Shown here: piece by piece, positions 61,455-64,000 of the stretch
How the letters are laid out: every line of letters starts with the position of its first letter
Position numbering within the stretch: the stretch's first letter is position 1
From: Desmodus rotundus
Lineage: Eukaryota > Chordata > Mammalia > Chiroptera > Phyllostomidae
DNA: 64,000 nt
NCBI RefSeq assembly: GCF_022682495.2
Contig: NC_071394.1
Coordinates: forward strand, 24,028,470 to 24,092,469
Reading direction: 5' to 3'
Notes under the pieces: generated by a model
Databases searched by the model: none
Seen by the model: only the letters and a program-made list of their open reading frames with translations
What the model was told of the DNA's origin: nothing
Position numbers and translations under genes: made by a program

Positions 61455-61650
61455 CCCTTAGCACAATGTCATATCTTTACCTTAGCACCTGTAACAGCAC
61501 AATAATTAGTTACTTCCTAGTTTCCTTCCTCATTAGGCTGTGAAAACCTAGAAGAAGGATGATGCTCCATTAATCTCTGAATCCCTCAAGCCTCACTAAA
61601 TTATTCCCATAAAGAAGGAGTTTAATACACTTTTCTTGACTAAGTGAATA
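61455..61650 (+). repeat. L2 3' end
   Basis: 'tcctcattaggctgtgaaaa', then 'gctccattaatctctgaatc', then 'gactaagtgaata' is a diverged L2 3' end. Confidence 0.55.
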
Positions 61651-61824
61651 TTCCCTTAAGAGGTCCCTGTCGAGACTGTGTGTATCAGATTCTTTTTGAA
61701 CAAGGATGAGTCAGCGGGGTTTTCCCTCACCTTCAGAGCCCAAGAAAGGACCACTGGGGCAGTTAAATCTAGGATACCACATGGTTTGTAAATTTATTTA
61801 TCTAATGCAATACCAAAGGACTCA

Positions 61825-62110
61825 AAAAATTTTTAATTATAAAAGTACAACTTTATAGAAAAAATAGGAATAATGAAGAATTTTTAAACCACTCATAATC
61901 TTACTGACCAGGAATAGCCACAGTTAACACTTGGGCGGGGGGGAGTTTCTTTGCAATCTTTCACATATATGTGTTCATATCACTATACATGTTTATGTAA
62001 CATATTTTCTTCTAACATTATATTATGAACATTTTCCGTATGTTTACGAAATTATTGGAAACCATTTTAATAACTGCAGTACATTCTATCCTATGGATGT
62101 TTCAGAATGC
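61825..62110 (-). repeat. old LINE 3'-end-like fragment
   Basis: 'tttttaattataaaagtaca', then 'ccacagttaacacttgggcg', then 'acattatattatgaacattt', then 'attctatcctatggatgttt' resembles an old L1-type 3' end in antisense. The family is uncertain. Confidence 0.45.
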
Positions 62111-62137
62111 ATTTACGCTCTCAACAATAGTAATAGT

Positions 62138-62245
62138 CAACAATGGTTATTGAGTAACCACTCTGTATAGGTCTTCAATGCTCGGCTCCGGAAGATAGAA
62201 CAGTCAATGTTGCAGGTGTGATATGCATGGAGTTTACAATCTCTT
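62138..62245 (-). repeat. L2 antisense fragment
   Basis: 'aatggttattgagtaaccac' and 'gatagaacagtcaatgttgc', then 'catggagtttacaatctctt' is antisense L2. Confidence 0.55.
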
Positions 62246-63410
62246 CTTGTTGAACATCCTGTTCGTTCGCTGTTTTATTACTTTAAGAAAGAGTGTGATG
62301 TTTTTCTACAAAAATCTTTCTGGAAACTTTTTACTAATTGTAATCTAAGTTATTAAGAAATACATTTTTATCACCAATATGTGTTTTCATATATGTGTGT
62401 ATGTGTGTAGGTACACACAAATATATATAAAATAAAAGTATTAAAATTTTATAAAACAATACTAATTCTTACCACATACATTGTATTCCTGTTTTTCTAC
62501 TCTAGCCTGTTGACATTTCTTTTTCAAAATGACTGGTCTTGCCTCACTACATTGATTTATGACTCAGTAATGAGTAATGGCCCGCAGCGGAAACACCATC
62601 TAGAGCAGGATAAAGCACCATGGTTTTCACTAGAACACCCAGTAAGAACGGTAGCAGCTACTAATAATCAAACTCAGTTATCAGCTCTAGAGGAAGCTTG
62701 GAGCTTTCTGAAAAAGTAAGAGACTCCAGCAGATTCTTAGAAAAGCCAATGTTAGGAGAATTGTTACCAGCAACCAAAGAAGCTACTAGAACCAATTGCT
62801 ATCTCCCCAAGCTGTCACTGATAAAGTAATAGGAACAACTGAAGGGAGGAGCCCTTGCTAAGAAGAATGTGGCCGATAATCAGCAAGTCCAGGAGCCTTC
62901 GCGTCAGGACCCTCCTCTGATGAGAGGAATCGTCACGAGCAGCTGCGTCATCCCTGGCAGAGGATTTGAGGTTAACAGGCACGATCATTAAAGCATCAGA
63001 CAGAGTATCTGGATGGAGAGTTTTAAATGCCCAGGAATCTTCATAGACTTTGTCATGTTTGAAGTCAGGGCAAGTTTTGATTTTCTTAACACAAGGGTCA
63101 CCAAGAACAAAGAATAACTATTTTCTGTCAGGGAATCCAGTAAGGTTAGAGGCTCAGAAAACCACAGAGATGCTGAGCTCTAAGGCTTCCAATTGCCTGG
63201 AGCCCAGAAAAGAGGGTAAGTGGCCTCACAGCAAATACAAAATCTGCTCACAGTGAGCAAAATCCGCTCATTCAGCTAGTAGACAAAGTAGGGAGTGGGT
63301 GAATGAGGGTTACAGGGGAAGATGGCAGGCTAAATATTTTAAGAGGAGCTAAATATTTTACAATCTGAAGCAAAAAGATGAAGAATATAGAGTTTCTAAA
63401 TTCAGACATT
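62246..63410. other. mostly unassigned
   Basis: 62385-62440 holds short TG/TA runs. Frames at 62510-62719 and 63050-63256 show no domain. 62860-62960 has several CpGs but no identifiable gene. Confidence 0.35.
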
Positions 63411-63521
63411 AGAGTCACCAGCCATTCTGGTTTGCCTGGAACTGTCTCAGTTTTACCCCAGAAAGTCCCATGTCCCAGGAAGCCCCTCAGTTCTGAGCAA
63501 ACAGGCACAGTTGGTCACCCT
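63411..63521. mobile_element. hAT-like miniature DNA transposon, second copy
   Basis: The ends 'agagtcaccagcc' and 'gttggtcaccct' are inverted. The body 'gtttgcctggaactgtctca', then 'gaaagtcccatgtcccagga' parallels the copy at 12442-12551. Confidence 0.55.
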
Positions 63522-63559
63522 GAGGTTGAATCCAGGTAGTTTGCAGCTTCCTGGTTCAG

Positions 63560-63620
63560 TTAACACATATGTGCTTCATCTGTAAAATGGGAATAATACT
63601 GGTTACTCACCACCAATGAA
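63560..63620 (+). repeat. short MIR fragment
   Basis: 'cttcatctgtaaaatgggaa', then 'taatactggttactcac' is the central part of MIR in sense. Confidence 0.55.
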
Positions 63621-64000
63621 AGGAGATCATTAGTCCTTTTTAGCCGTTCTAGTCCTGCACAGGTGCGAGGGTATCCCTCACAGCCAGCTCTAGCCACAGT
63701 ATCACCTAAGCTCAGGATGCAGGCCCCTGACTGAGAAATACAGCTTCGGGTGGAATGGAGTTAGAAGGACTAGAGTAGGGGTTCTAGTGCCCATGGCAAC
63801 CTTTTGCACCCCTCCTACGTTACGGGTGATTTGGGCTATACAAAAATGGTCTGGAAGCCAACATTTCAAAAACAAGGGCAAAATATAGTTTGTAAAAAGA
63901 AGAACAGCTTATTATAGTTTTGCAACTATGTTCTGAAATATCTGTGACAAATACACAAGCTATCCAGCTTGTTTTGCCTTAAAAACAATAAAAATTGTGC
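63621..64000. other. unassigned end of window
   Basis: I see nothing I can name. Confidence 0.4.

Overview
The window looks like vertebrate nuclear DNA from a bat (Chiroptera), probably a gene-poor intergenic or intronic stretch. The best evidence for a bat is one clear tRNA-derived SINE of the Ves type at about 47353-47560, with Pol III A and B boxes, a body like bat Ves copies and an A-rich tail. Supporting this is a roughly 1 kb L1 3'UTR at 27274-28258 of the kind I associate with bat L1. The species cannot be fixed from the sequence. The family assignments rest on remembered consensus sequences, not on a database search.

I recognise no protein-coding gene. The open frames are short, lack recognisable domains and mostly run through repeats or low-complexity tracts. 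The content is overwhelmingly old mammalian repeats: about eighteen MIR pieces, about a dozen L2 pieces, several broken L1 3' ends, MaLR/MLT1-type LTRs, and hAT-type miniature DNA transposons (MER20, MER5A-like and two of another kind). Young or well-bounded insertions are few: the Ves SINE, a processed U1 snRNA pseudogene at 49469-49630 with an 18-bp target-site duplication, a solo LTR at 38026-38398 (minus strand) with TG...CA ends and 7-bp flanking repeats, and the bat-type L1 3'UTR.

Layout: 1-5,000 MIR/L2 pieces and an antisense L1 ORF2 fragment; 5,000-9,000 an L2 block, a CpG-bearing patch and a (TC)28 microsatellite; 9,000-14,500 L1, MIR and L2 pieces, a palindromic hairpin and an inverted L1; 14,500-21,000 mostly unassigned sequence, a MER20 and a long L2; 21,000-29,000 LTR pieces, GGAA arrays and the bat-type L1; 29,000-38,500 MIR/L2, a second GGAA array, an inverted-repeat-rich AT stretch at 36.7-37.25 kb and the solo LTR; 38,500-50,900 MIRs, Ves, an LTR-like element and the U1 pseudogene; 50,900-64,000 LTR pieces, an interrupted MIR, a long imperfect palindrome, an isolated CpG cluster and more MIR/L2.

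No genes act together here. I found no convincing new biological system. The observations most worth checking are the palindromes, the inverted-repeat complex, the isolated CpG cluster and the interrupted MIR.
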